From Sipunculus nudus (Eukaryota > Annelida > Sipuncula > Golfingiida > Sipunculidae): a DNA stretch of 64,000 bases. Of this stretch, positions 26,601-32,735 are shown in pieces. The first letter of the stretch is position 1. The number at the start of each line of letters is the position of its first letter. The notes below the pieces were generated by a model. The model saw only the letters and a list, made by a program, of their open reading frames with translations, did no database searches and was not told the DNA's origin. The stretch is from NCBI GenBank assembly GCA_026874595.1, contig CM049314.1, positions 71,190,300 to 71,254,299 of the forward strand, given 5' to 3'. The translations under genes were made by a program, and so were the position numbers.

Positions 26601-28958
26601 GGTGAGAAAAAAAATGATTTATGAGAAAAAAATGTGCCTGGGAGGAATTCATTTTTAAAAATTGTATCTAGCATTTTCATAAACTCAAGTGTTTGTTTTA
26701 AACTCATTGTTTTTGATATAATATCATCAAATATTCCTGATTCTTTCTTCACTGTTAAAGAATAGTTACCATCTTCAATAAATTGCCTTAAATTGCCTCA
26801 GTTACCATTGTATCATATAAACTATTAAGTCCTTGAATATTCCAAAAGTCCTGGAAACATCCTGGAAATGATTTTGACTTTTGTTAGCCTTTATACATAT
26901 AAACACAGGGCTCTGACCTATCTCAATCCATACCAGGCCCCCTCTTATTCCTAAATTTATCCAATGGGATGACATGGCAGAATGTTCCAGGGCTTTCTAA
27001 CAAAGCAGTGGTAAGCCATGTTGTTGTTAACACCTGGGCATCTGGTGCCTTAATCTGCTTAACTTATTGTAAACAAATTTTGAAAAATAGAAATTTGATG
27101 AAAATTCCTGGTGTACTTTGGTTTACATTCATTACTTATCTGCTGGTTATTACACCAAAACTAAGACTTCTCATTATGAAAACATAATTTATTATAAAAA
27201 GCAGAAGATTCTATAATAATGAAATTTTTCAGCACATGAGGATTTTGACAGAGGTTTCATCCTCTTACGGTTGTCACTTTTTTTCCAGTTTCTGTGAGTT
27301 GGAGACTATGTTCTCGTTGTTTGTGGAGGGTGGATTGGCCACCTCAGATCTACCCAGCATGCTCGTGACTTCCTGTACCGTGGGGTTCGGTATATTGGTT
27401 CTCTACGTCAGCTTTGTAACTGTGGTACAGAGCAGACGTCTGGCTGTGAAGAAACAGAAACGTCAGGTCTTACTGGAGCAGCTGGACCTCACCAAGTAAG
27501 TCACAATTACAACTCATACTCATCTGTATTGTCATTGTCTGAATATTTTAAGTATGTCTGTAAGGTGCCCCCCCCCCCTCCTTGTATCTGTTAATAGTTT
27601 GAAGCCTCCATTGGTAAACTGATAACCGGCTATATGCCGGAAATTTCCAACATGGCTTTTAAGTAGATGGCGGAAATGAAGACTGGTCTGCACAGCCACA
27701 AGCCAGGCAAGTGTCATCTGATTTAGCGGGACACTCATTAGCACAGATGATACGGACTATCTCCACTTTGTTACCTCATATAGACTGAAATCTGATTAAT
27801 AAATGTGATTATTAAATAATAACTGGGCTATGATTGTTGGTTACCAGGAAATAAAGTATATTTAAGGAAACTTGCAAAACTTGATGTCTAGCCATGAATG
27901 ATAGACCAAAAGCAATCCAAAGTGGAAATTCTTTTCAACCATAAACAAACATTTCAGCCAAGCTTATGGAAATGAAGACCATGAATACATGATTCCACTT
28001 AAACACCGTTTGATAGCTGATCTTGCTTGACATCAGATGTTATTTGTTCAATTAGTGATTTTACAAAGATGACACATTTGGCCTCTCAAGGGCAAGGGAG
28101 GAGTGCTATTTAGGGGCCAGGAAATGTCATACACTAAAATGTTAAGTGCCAAAACACTATAGTAGGGTTAAGTGTTGAATACAGTATATTGTTTCATAGA
28201 CTTTTTTAACTGTGTATGTATTGTTGCTGAGGCATATTGTGGTTTTATAAGATTGTATGTCATACCTGATACCATGCTCCATCTAGCGGCCATATGCGTA
28301 ACTACCCGTTAATGGGATATTGACGGTTTACATCCGGGTAGTTGGACGTCTGAAATGAAAAGTCAACCTGGGATTAAAAACCTTATGAAAAGTCAGCTGT
28401 CTCCAGTTCTTTATTAATGTCGATACATGACAGTTGCCTTGAAATATAAGTCAACTGCAGTTAAGCAACATGACTAATGGGTCATTTGAGCTGGGCTTGA
28501 ATTTGTCTGAGTTTTACTTTAATTGTAGTAGGCCTGTTGTGACAAAAGGGTACCTTTGAACAAGATTATTGTTACGGCAACTCCTGCTTTTGCCTATCAG
28601 CACCATCCAGTATTCAAACTTTGAACGATTTTGAAGTTTAAGATATCTATCTTTTCGATTAAATGTTAACTTTAATCATATTTCAATGCAAGGTGGTGAA
28701 GCTTTGTTTTCCTTATAGCGATCGACTCAAATGTATAATAATAAACAAAGGAATTAGCCAGTTTTAATGCCTTACTCAAAAGGTTGTGTTTCACTAAATG
28801 AACACAAGATGGCACTGATATGAAAAAGCGGGAGTTATCATAAATAACAATAACTTTGTTCAAAGGTACCCCATTTGTATCTTCCTCCTTTTTACAGATA
28901 TTACGACAGACTGCCGGCCTCTCTGAAGGTGACACAATGTCAAGAATACATGGAGTGA
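2531..28958 (+). CDS. CATSPERD: CATSPERD-like, CatSper channel auxiliary subunit delta; whole gene, 21 coding exons
   Basis: Joining 21 exons gives one open frame of 808 codons plus stop, close to the roughly 800 aa of mammalian CATSPERD. Landmarks in order: signal peptide (about 1-22, MTKFVFQPLIMLLVMYDSP), a long extracellular beta-propeller-like region (exons 2-14), an Ig-like/stem region with NCPPGRK (exon 15) and YGCPIEAY (exon 17), the conserved FCELETMFSLFVEGG (721-735), one transmembrane helix (about 743-766) and a short basic cytoplasmic tail. This is the type I membrane topology of CatSper beta/gamma/delta/epsilon subunits, which cap the sperm flagellar calcium channel. Delta is preferred over the related epsilon because exon-by-exon similarity to remembered mammalian delta runs from exon 2 to exon 20; no alignment was run. 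Splice phases agree throughout; intron 10 needs a GC-AG donor. Expression is expected in the male germline. Confidence 0.92.
3810..3886 (+). CDS. CATSPERD: CATSPERD exon 2 (residues 70-95)
   Basis: Acceptor ctag, donor gtaaat, phase 0 in and 2 out. Encodes the HGCYGSTALYA motif that matches the N-terminal propeller of CATSPERD. Confidence 0.88.
3934..4329. mobile_element. MITE family D, copy 1
   Basis: About 400 bp in CATSPERD intron 2. The left end TAGTGATGGG and a right end whose complement reads TTGGGAATCAG form diverged inverted termini. The interior shares GATCAATCTTGCAGTGCC-type and GCCTGCATATCAGTTG-type blocks with copies at 7213, 43095 and 58222. Non-coding; superfamily not certain. 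Confidence 0.7.
4685..4763 (+). CDS. CATSPERD: CATSPERD exon 3 (residues 95-121)
   Basis: Acceptor ccacag, donor gtgagt, phase 2 in and 0 out. Encodes DYIYISKDFFATPVKP, continuing the propeller strand pattern. Confidence 0.9.
4764..7212. other. CATSPERD intron 3, first 2.4 kb, no recognised element
   Basis: AT-rich intron sequence. Open frames at 5700-5925 overlap on both strands and look like chance. No domain, exon with matching phase or known repeat is recognised. Confidence 0.5.
7213..7572. mobile_element. MITE family D, copy 2 (diverged)
   Basis: The left end CTAGTGCTGGGACCGAAG runs into family D interior (TTTATAATGAGG, GTAGGCCTATATAACA). The right terminus is diverged near GATAATTGATTATGACA. 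Lies in CATSPERD intron 3. Confidence 0.6.
7786..7909 (+). CDS. CATSPERD: CATSPERD exon 4 (residues 122-163)
   Basis: Acceptor gacag, donor gtcaga, phase 0 in and 1 out. Encodes FSNDQLVLVISNTVYT, a propeller blade. Confidence 0.9.
8282..8460 (+). CDS. CATSPERD: CATSPERD exon 5 (residues 163-222)
   Basis: Acceptor tgtag, donor gtgagt, phase 1 in and 0 out. Contains the paired-cysteine stretch STPCCSQDQWCQDMD and an HLVAYDD strand. Confidence 0.92.
8536..8568. repeat. (AT)n microsatellite
   Basis: About 16 uninterrupted AT units in CATSPERD intron 5. Confidence 0.95.
8628..8800. mobile_element. Possible pogo-like MITE, diverged
   Basis: Begins TACAGTTGAACCCC and contains GTGACCACC and ACGACCACTTTGGTCCC, like the CAGT-ended elements at 25726, 30982 and 45333. 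No matching right terminus is seen, so the end is approximate. Confidence 0.4.
8984..9064 (+). CDS. CATSPERD: CATSPERD exon 6 (residues 223-249)
   Basis: Acceptor tacag, donor gtaagt, phase 0 on both sides. Encodes VWYHYQAVGMLLRTSNQDN, which fills the expected place between exons 5 and 7 of the family. Confidence 0.88.
9717..9790. repeat. (AT)n microsatellite left of the Penelope-like element
   Basis: About 74 bp of pure alternating AT. It stops exactly where reverse-transcriptase-like coding sequence begins. Confidence 0.95.
9791..11606 (+). mobile_element. Penelope-like retroelement, 5'-truncated and decayed
   Basis: Plus-strand frames give reverse transcriptase motifs of the Penelope class: LLVSMDVTRLYSNIP (about 9882-9926), GTAMGTIMAPAYANIF (10071-10118), a YxDD region near 10177 with a one-base deletion, and TKIPFLDV-like and YHKPTDRHNYLHYSSFHP segments (10290-10410). 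A C-terminal GIY-YIG-type region follows (NSSNVIYFITCKK then GETGTKFRLRMNNH, 10930-11040). Stops at 10060, 10168 and 10968 and several frame changes show it is dead. The first part of the reverse transcriptase is missing. Open pieces at 10313-10582 and 11080-11307 are remnants of it, not separate genes. Confidence 0.88.
11454..11481 (+). ncRNA. Hammerhead-ribozyme-like core in the Penelope 3' region
   Basis: CTGACGA (11454-11460), then a hairpin GGCTAC/GTAGC closing an AGG-type loop, then GAAA (11478-11481), matches the hammerhead order CUGANGA, stem II, GAAA. Hammerheads are known in Penelope-like elements. A weak three-base stem I (GCT with AGC) can be drawn; stem III would be minimal. Cleavage activity is uncertain. 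Confidence 0.45.
11607..11692. repeat. (AT)n microsatellite right of the Penelope-like element
   Basis: About 85 bp of alternating TA. Open frames running through it encode only YIYIYI and are artefacts. Confidence 0.95.
11734..11887 (+). CDS. CATSPERD: CATSPERD exon 7 (residues 250-301)
   Basis: Acceptor tttcag, donor gtacct, phase 0 in and 1 out. Encodes SSLVWDGHVLYYSPNGG. The exon starts 41 bp after an (AT)n tract that borders a Penelope-like element. A downstream gtaaat would break the phase with exon 8, so it is not used. Confidence 0.88.
12209..12270. repeat. 31-bp tandem duplication
   Basis: Two adjacent 31-bp units beginning GGCTGAAAGGTC and ending GAATTCGAAATGCA differ at a single base (12222 T versus 12253 A). 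Confidence 0.9.
12762..12836 (+). CDS. CATSPERD: CATSPERD exon 8 (residues 301-326)
   Basis: Acceptor tgaag, donor gttagt, phase 1 on both sides. Encodes QTMESVHFIGSEAPEKG. Confidence 0.82.
13065..14640. repeat. Composite molluscan-type tandem repeat region
   Basis: CATSPERD intron 8. Contains a CGTCTTCCATCATCC-type head near 13100, several diverged units of about 160 bp (GGCTGAGTTACAGG, CAAATTGTTTAATATT) and a GGTGGCGCCACC palindrome at about 13529. No gene. Confidence 0.65.
14180..14560. repeat. Interleaved short tandem repeats
   Basis: AGCTTTGGCAGACTGCC-like units alternate with five or more copies of GGTCAAGAGTTCACTCAGTG spaced 30-45 bp apart. The open frame through it is repeat-derived. 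Confidence 0.75.
14865..16487 (-). mobile_element. Solo LTR, about 1.62 kb
   Basis: On the plus strand the element runs from TGTAAGGGATGCAGG to AACACTATCACA, that is TG...CA ends. It is flanked on both sides by TGTA (14861-14864 and 16488-16491), a 4-bp target duplication. Removing it rejoins a diverged repeat that reads TGTATGTACCTGCTTATTTC, as the sister unit at 14739 does. On the minus strand an AATAAA (14913-14918) lies 48 bp before the LTR end, as expected for R-U5. No internal retroelement genes remain. An open frame at 16253-16555 lies partly inside and is not supported. Confidence 0.78.
16826..16902 (+). CDS. CATSPERD: CATSPERD exon 9 (residues 326-351)
   Basis: Acceptor gacag, donor gtaaaa, phase 1 in and 0 out. 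Encodes FVIQTSTNIYWGQESFSP. It follows a 4-kb intron filled with repeats and a solo LTR. Confidence 0.88.
17278..17454 (+). CDS. CATSPERD: CATSPERD exon 10 (residues 352-410), GC donor
   Basis: Acceptor tacag. The exon ends after the codons for SPECP and the intron begins gcaagt. The nearby GT (17459) would give phase 1 and stop the frame in exon 11. Only the GC donor keeps phase 0 and yields ECPYQHL, matching the spacing of the family. Confidence 0.85.
17687..17800 (+). CDS. CATSPERD: CATSPERD exon 11 (residues 411-448)
   Basis: Acceptor tatag, donor gtgagt, phase 0 on both sides. Encodes KTVYVDRGGEIHLYSTV. An in-frame alternative acceptor lies 6 bp downstream (atcag). Confidence 0.88.
18427..18516 (+). 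CDS. CATSPERD: CATSPERD exon 12 (residues 449-478)
   Basis: Acceptor tttag, donor gtaagg, phase 0 on both sides. Encodes AYVTNPALVDVTSQYEDE, matching the VSNPHSLGFQ-like segment of the mammalian protein. Confidence 0.9.
18843..18886 (+). CDS. CATSPERD: CATSPERD exon 13 (residues 479-493)
   Basis: Short exon: acceptor ttcag, donor gtgagt, phase 0 in and 2 out. Encodes LTIVQHRDTDDSIQ. Confidence 0.82.
19657..19995. mobile_element. MITE family A, copy 1
   Basis: Terminal inverted repeats AAGGCCAAAATAAAAAA plus GGTATGGTTCTCAGGCAC on the left and the complement on the right. About 339 bp, no coding. Copy 2 at 34472-34812 is inverted relative to it. Lies in CATSPERD intron 13, ending about 28 bp before exon 14. 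Confidence 0.9.
20024..20096 (+). CDS. CATSPERD: CATSPERD exon 14 (residues 493-517)
   Basis: Acceptor cacag, donor gtgaac, phase 2 in and 0 out. Encodes HTLLKMSAVGEILQCTD. A family-A MITE ends about 28 bp upstream. Confidence 0.85.
20856..20908 (+). CDS. CATSPERD: CATSPERD exon 15 (residues 518-535)
   Basis: Acceptor ttaag, donor gtaagt, phase 0 in and 2 out. Encodes VELNCPPGRKIKVR, the start of the membrane-proximal stem region shared by delta and epsilon subunits. Confidence 0.9.
21346..21402 (+). CDS. CATSPERD: CATSPERD exon 16 (residues 535-554)
   Basis: Acceptor tacag at 21345, donor gtgaga, phase 2 on both sides. Encodes RQVEDCDGFKNYTYTIK. A second acceptor (tttaag at 21327) with a better pyrimidine tract is also in frame and would add six residues (SEFMYR). 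The shorter form fits the usual cysteine spacing better. Confidence 0.8.
21709..22181. mobile_element. MITE family B, copy 2
   Basis: Left end TTAAAGGTGCCCAATCAC and right end GTGATTGGGCCCCTTTAA with TTAA tips. The interior is the reverse complement of the copy at 2167-2501 (GTTTGTAAACACAGCAATAA, CTTAGGTGGCAGG) with about 130 bp extra. Lies in CATSPERD intron 16. Confidence 0.85.
22266..23459. mobile_element. Repeat element with CGTCCGTC head, about 300-bp tandem units and terminal palindrome
   Basis: The head (GCTCAGCTGACTGAAAG, then CGTCCGTCGTCC) is followed by three diverged units, each starting GTTAACA-GGC-CAAATCGTAAC, at about 22337, 22677 and 22978, plus a degenerate fourth. It ends in the perfect palindrome GTGGCCCATGGGCCAC (23436-23451) followed by TTGTT. 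A subterminal hairpin with a tandem-repeat core is typical of non-autonomous Helitron/Helentron (pearl-like) elements; the class is inferred. Related pieces lie at 42130-42345 and 61800-62258. Confidence 0.65.
23466..23609 (+). CDS. CATSPERD: CATSPERD exon 17 (residues 554-602)
   Basis: Acceptor tgcag, donor gtatgt, phase 2 on both sides. Encodes ISYDYQRYGCPIEAYKLDG, among the most recognisable CATSPERD segments. Its upstream intron ends in a repeat that stops 14 bp short of the exon. Confidence 0.94.
24251..24271. repeat. Poly(C) run
   Basis: About 20 consecutive C in CATSPERD intron 17. Similar G/C runs occur near 277, 47663, 51625 and 60859. The rest of 23610-24844 holds no recognised gene; an open frame at 23999-24211 lacks matching phase. 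Confidence 0.9.
24845..25037 (+). CDS. CATSPERD: CATSPERD exon 18 (residues 602-666)
   Basis: Acceptor ttcag, donor gtaatt, phase 2 in and 0 out. Encodes ADFVVYEVNGIHEYGYG and GNSQSWINMM, both matching the family. Confidence 0.92.
25726..25907. mobile_element. pogo/Tigger-like MITE, copy 1
   Basis: TA-flanked: TACAGTGAAACTTTG on the left, GCAAGATTTTACTGTA on the right, 182 bp, with GTGGTC motifs inside. CAGT tips with TA duplication are typical of pogo/Tigger-derived MITEs. Confidence 0.75.
26203..26363 (+). CDS. CATSPERD: CATSPERD exon 19 (residues 667-720)
   Basis: Acceptor tttag, donor gttagt, phase 0 in and 2 out. Encodes YKPCQGHNETGAYA and GLLTFKVIVVDKSA, the last extracellular strands before the membrane. 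Confidence 0.92.
26393..26652. mobile_element. MITE family A, degenerate third copy
   Basis: TCTCAGGCACCACTTGCATC on the left and GAAAAAAATGTGCCTGGGAG on the right correspond to the family A ends at 34500 and 34777. The interior is diverged but keeps GACATTTCT and CCCTGATCAT-like blocks in order. Confidence 0.5.
27289..27495 (+). CDS. CATSPERD: CATSPERD exon 20 (residues 720-789), transmembrane helix
   Basis: Acceptor tccag, donor gtaagt, phase 2 on both sides. Encodes SFCELETMFSLFVEGG, the single transmembrane helix (about 743-766) and a basic stop-transfer stretch (QSRRLAVKKQKR). Confidence 0.94.
28546..28873. mobile_element. MITE family C, copy 1
   Basis: Ends GGGTACCTTTGAACAAGATT and its complement GTTCAAAGGTACCCC. 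The interior is shared in reverse orientation with copy 2 (AAGGAATTAGCCAGTTTTAA, AGATGGCACTGATA). Ends 25 bp before CATSPERD exon 21. Confidence 0.85.
28898..28958 (+). CDS. CATSPERD: CATSPERD exon 21 (residues 789-808 and stop)
   Basis: Acceptor tttacag after a good pyrimidine tract, phase 2 in, stop TGA at 28956-28958. Encodes the short cytoplasmic tail YYDRLPASLKVTQCQEYME. A family-C MITE ends 25 bp upstream and a poly(A) signal follows 72 bp downstream. Confidence 0.85.
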
Positions 28959-29030
28959 CAAGGCAGACACAAGCCCGGGGTCTCAACCTGGTATCAGTAT
29001 ACTACTGTTTGCCTTTTTTAGCATTTTTTC

Positions 29031-29036
29031 AATAAA
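29031..29036 (+). other. Poly(A) signal of CATSPERD
   Basis: AATAAA lies 72 bp after the CATSPERD stop codon, implying a very short 3' untranslated region. Confidence 0.7.
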
Positions 29037-30620
29037 ACTGTTTATTAAAGTTGCTGTTGTTGCACACAAAAACAGATGTTGTATGTAATACAGTGCTGAC
29101 GGATTACCACACGGACTGCCACTCCATTAGTTATTTTTATGCCCTTATCAAACATTCACTCTTTGCATGCATTTCAGAAGTGTCCACGTGCCACCATCTT
29201 TCATACATACCAAAACCCCAATGTTGTATCTCACATATGATGATTAAGGAGAAAATGCAAAATAACTGCAGGGCTAATGATCACTCTATAATTTCCTATG
29301 AAAAAATTGTTTCCCATAATTTTGAGCAAAAAAACTTAATCTCTGATATTTTCCTATATTCTTTTACTGCACAATTTTTTCCAATATAATAGTTATTACA
29401 GAATAATTATTGTTAAAAAACAATAATCTTAGGATAAAATGGTCCATATGAGTGATCAGTCATACAAGTGCAGCCATCTAAACCAATTCATAGATGAAGA
29501 TCGATGGTCATGTAAACTGACCGTGCCAACCCCACATCTGCAGTGAAAAGTCCTATATATCTGGCTAGAAAGTCCTGTAGGCTCCTTTATTTTTGTCTCA
29601 ATTTAGACTGGCCAAGTCCATGAAATTGGTTAAGACTTAATAGTTGCCTCTGACAGAGAAATCAAATGTTCCCGCGTTGTGTCGCACTTAGTATTGGTAC
29701 CGCAACTCAAATAACTAATTTACCACGCTCTCACCCTCATAATGTATAAGAGCCAACACGGAGTTAAGTTTATCAGTGCATGAAATCACGTATTATTTAC
29801 GCATTTAAGTACAAACATAAATACTAACACCCTGACAGGGCTAGTCTCAATTCCTCCTGTAAAATTTCTATATTTCTTCAGGAGCCTTCAGGCCATTAAC
29901 TAAATGGGAAAAACAAAATAACTTGGTGGTCATGATAGGCATTTATTGTGAGGTCTGAAGTAAAAATACAAAATATTACATATCTGCATTGTATAGCATT
30001 GCATTGCAGGAAACCTTACAAGTAGCCTGTTACACAGGTAAAACAAATATCTCCCTCAGGGAAACCAATTCTGAAAGCTAAATGTTACAGCGCATTCAAA
30101 ATAAATCAACCAAAAATCATTCAGCACAAAATACAGAACAAAAAGATCCACTGCTGAAGTGAAATTGACTCTTAAAGTTTTGTTACTGACACTATTAAAT
30201 ATACTAGCTAATATTAATTATGATTTTCTGTATTTTACATTATAATAGTTATAATTTTAATTATTATGGACTGCCCTTCCAATATTATGTCAAGTGCATG
30301 GTTCTTAAACATTTGATCACTGAAATTTTTAACTATTTTTAGATGGGAACAAGTCTGATCACAATTATTTCAATACTTATATAAACAAAATGCCATAAGT
30401 TATCCTTAACACAGGCCTGGACTTATTAAAGTATAAATATCTCATATTTACATCATTTTATAGTACAGGCACTTGCTATATATTTTAATATATATGCAGC
30501 ACTATGAACAACCTTGTTTCAAGTATTCTATAAATATATATCCTGAGTTGAACTATAATAAGACCTGTCAGACAGATGCTGCCACCTGCTGTGAATAAAT
30601 GTCACCAAGCTTAGATGAAT
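29037..30620. other. Intergenic / ACADVL distal 3' flank
   Basis: AT-rich DNA between two convergent genes. No exon, RNA gene or recognised repeat. An open frame at 29051-29389 has no recognisable motif and is judged to be chance. Confidence 0.5.
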
Positions 30621-30855
30621 GGGGTACGTTTGAACTAGATTGTTCTTTACGGTAACACCCACATTTGCTTATCAGTGCCACCTTGTGCTCAATTAGTGAA
30701 ACACATTATGTTGGAGTAAGGCATTAAAACTGGCTAATTCCTTTGTATATACTGATACATTTAAGTGGATCGCCAACATGAACACATAAAGCTTCACTAT
30801 GTGGAGTGGAAATATGATTAAAGATAACATTTAATCTTGTTTAAAGGTACCCCAT
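30621..30855. mobile_element. MITE family C, copy 2
   Basis: Ends GGGGTACGTTTGAAC and GTTTAAAGGTACCCC; interior inverted relative to copy 1 at 28546. Lies between the convergent CATSPERD and ACADVL genes. Confidence 0.85.
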
Positions 30856-30981
30856 TATTTTAAAATCTTAGATGTATGAAAAGTATATTGCTTTTGGCAT
30901 ATTCTGCTTGTGTGTATAATACAATGAGGCCAAAGGGTGGAATGTAGTTTTGTATATACATGCTGGAGATCTCTGCATAAA

Positions 30982-31164
30982 TACAGGTAAACTTCCTTAT
31001 ATGGACACCCGCCCATTATGGACACCTTTATTATTAAGGACACTGGAGGTGGTCCCATGATAAGTAGATCAGGATGTATGCAACCTCTCTAAAACAGACA
31101 CCTCTCTACAATACAGACAAAACAAAGCTCCAACCACTGTCCACAATAGAGAGGCTTTACTGTA
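30982..31164. mobile_element. pogo/Tigger-like MITE, copy 2
   Basis: TACAGGTAAACTTCC on the left and GAGGCTTTACTGTA on the right, TA-flanked, 183 bp, with TGGACACC motifs inside. Confidence 0.8.
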
Positions 31165-32597
31165 TATTGAAAATGTTTAAATTAATAAAGATATTCTCAA
31201 TTTATATATATACTTAAGTTTTGGCCATATCCTACTTCTACTCCCCAAGAGACATAAAAAGTAAATATATCTCAAACAAGGAACAATAGATTTCTAGGAA
31301 CTCTAAAATGCTGAGTCATCAATTAAATACTAACTACCAGTGAAAAAAGTTTTGTTTGTAGAAGTTCATTCCTGCATTTTGCTTGTGCAATTCTTTCTAA
31401 ACGTCTGCTAAAGTCACAGAATTTAGTGAGGGTTAATAATCAAATATACATACTGAATAACCTATGAAATAATTGAATTTGTTAGAACATTTAAACTAGT
31501 ACAAAAATCTTTAAAAAAAAATCTTCCTCCTCTTGCCCTAAATTTATATTGAAAACAACATTGGTTGTTATCTGGTCATGGTAACAATAGTGTCCTTAAT
31601 ATGGACCAATATGCTAAAATTTAAATTTCAACAAGTTTATATCAATAGAACGATAATAAATTTTTCATCCAACATTTTCAAACAACCTCAAATTTATATA
31701 GGTGTCACATGTAAAATCACGAAAACGTCATATTGTTAGAATATGAATTAATTTACATTGCTTCACAAACACCAATGTATATCAGATAGGAAGCAGAAAA
31801 GTTTCTGTCACTAACTAACATTCCACGCATTGTCATGTTTACTATTACTAAATGAAGTCTATATCAGTTAATATTTTCAATTCATGCAGTCAACCAAACT
31901 GTCCATAAGAATGGTATGCAGGAAATCGTTAGAAAATATTCAAAGATATCACACTTTATCCAATACCCATATTCCCTGCTACAAATATTTCTATGGTAGA
32001 AAGGTAAGTTTGATCAATGTTTAGCTACTGCATGCAGTGACTGAATTATTTCAAATACAAGAGCAACAACTGGCCCATTTCTATAAACACTGCCGCAAAA
32101 AGACACTCAAAGTTTGCTAAGTGAGGATATGCACTGTACCAAATACACACCAGGCAACTTGAAAAGGCTGCTTCCTAACTGCACAACCCAGATTTCACAG
32201 GTGAACACATTACATTATCTTGGTAAACATTTGGTTGCAACTCTATATCACTCAGTATAAATTTAACCTTATATTTGGGTCATTCAATCAATTTTTCTCT
32301 CTGTTTGCTACACATTCCTTGATTCCTCCATGGAAGAAAACTAGTACTCATAAATATAAAGAGGGATGCCAATACGAAGTTTGTCTGAAAACCGACCTTG
32401 AGAAAGGCAGCTATCTTTGTGGTGATGTTTTAGTTTTATATACTGTTAACATGCTGAGTTTAACATGTGCTTTCCCGGATGATGAAATCATATCAAACAA
32501 TAGTGACTGATACAATGTGATGAATGTCATGAATTGCTTTGGAGGAAATGAGATGACTTTTGGTTTCCTTTGGACATTTCCTAGGTAATGAAGTTCA
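31165..32597 (-). other. ACADVL 3' flank, probable 3' untranslated region
   Basis: Directly follows the ACADVL stop. No strong AATAAA is visible on the minus strand close to the stop, so the poly(A) site is not placed. Plus-strand open frames at 32220-32510 and 32560-32763 have no support; the second overlaps the last ACADVL exon. Confidence 0.4.
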
Positions 32598-32735
32598 TTA
32601 TATTCCCAATGGGTGGCGCTGCACTACACCCTCATGTGCGACGACAGATTTGGCAATTGATGCTAATCCTTCGAAGTTCTTGGTCTGTTGCGATGAAGAA
32701 AGCGTGGCCAAGTTTGATTTCACTCGGGATGATGC
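32598..32735 (-). CDS. ACADVL: ACADVL exon 19 (residues 584-628 and stop)
   Basis: Acceptor tacag, phase 0, stop TAA at 32600-32598. Encodes [20 protein letters not shown] and the RHPLGI end, equivalent to the NPLGF tail of human VLCAD. Confidence 0.9.
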   Translation of the reverse strand, partial: ASSRVKSNLATLSSSQQTKNFEGLASIAKSVVAHEGVVQRHPLGI

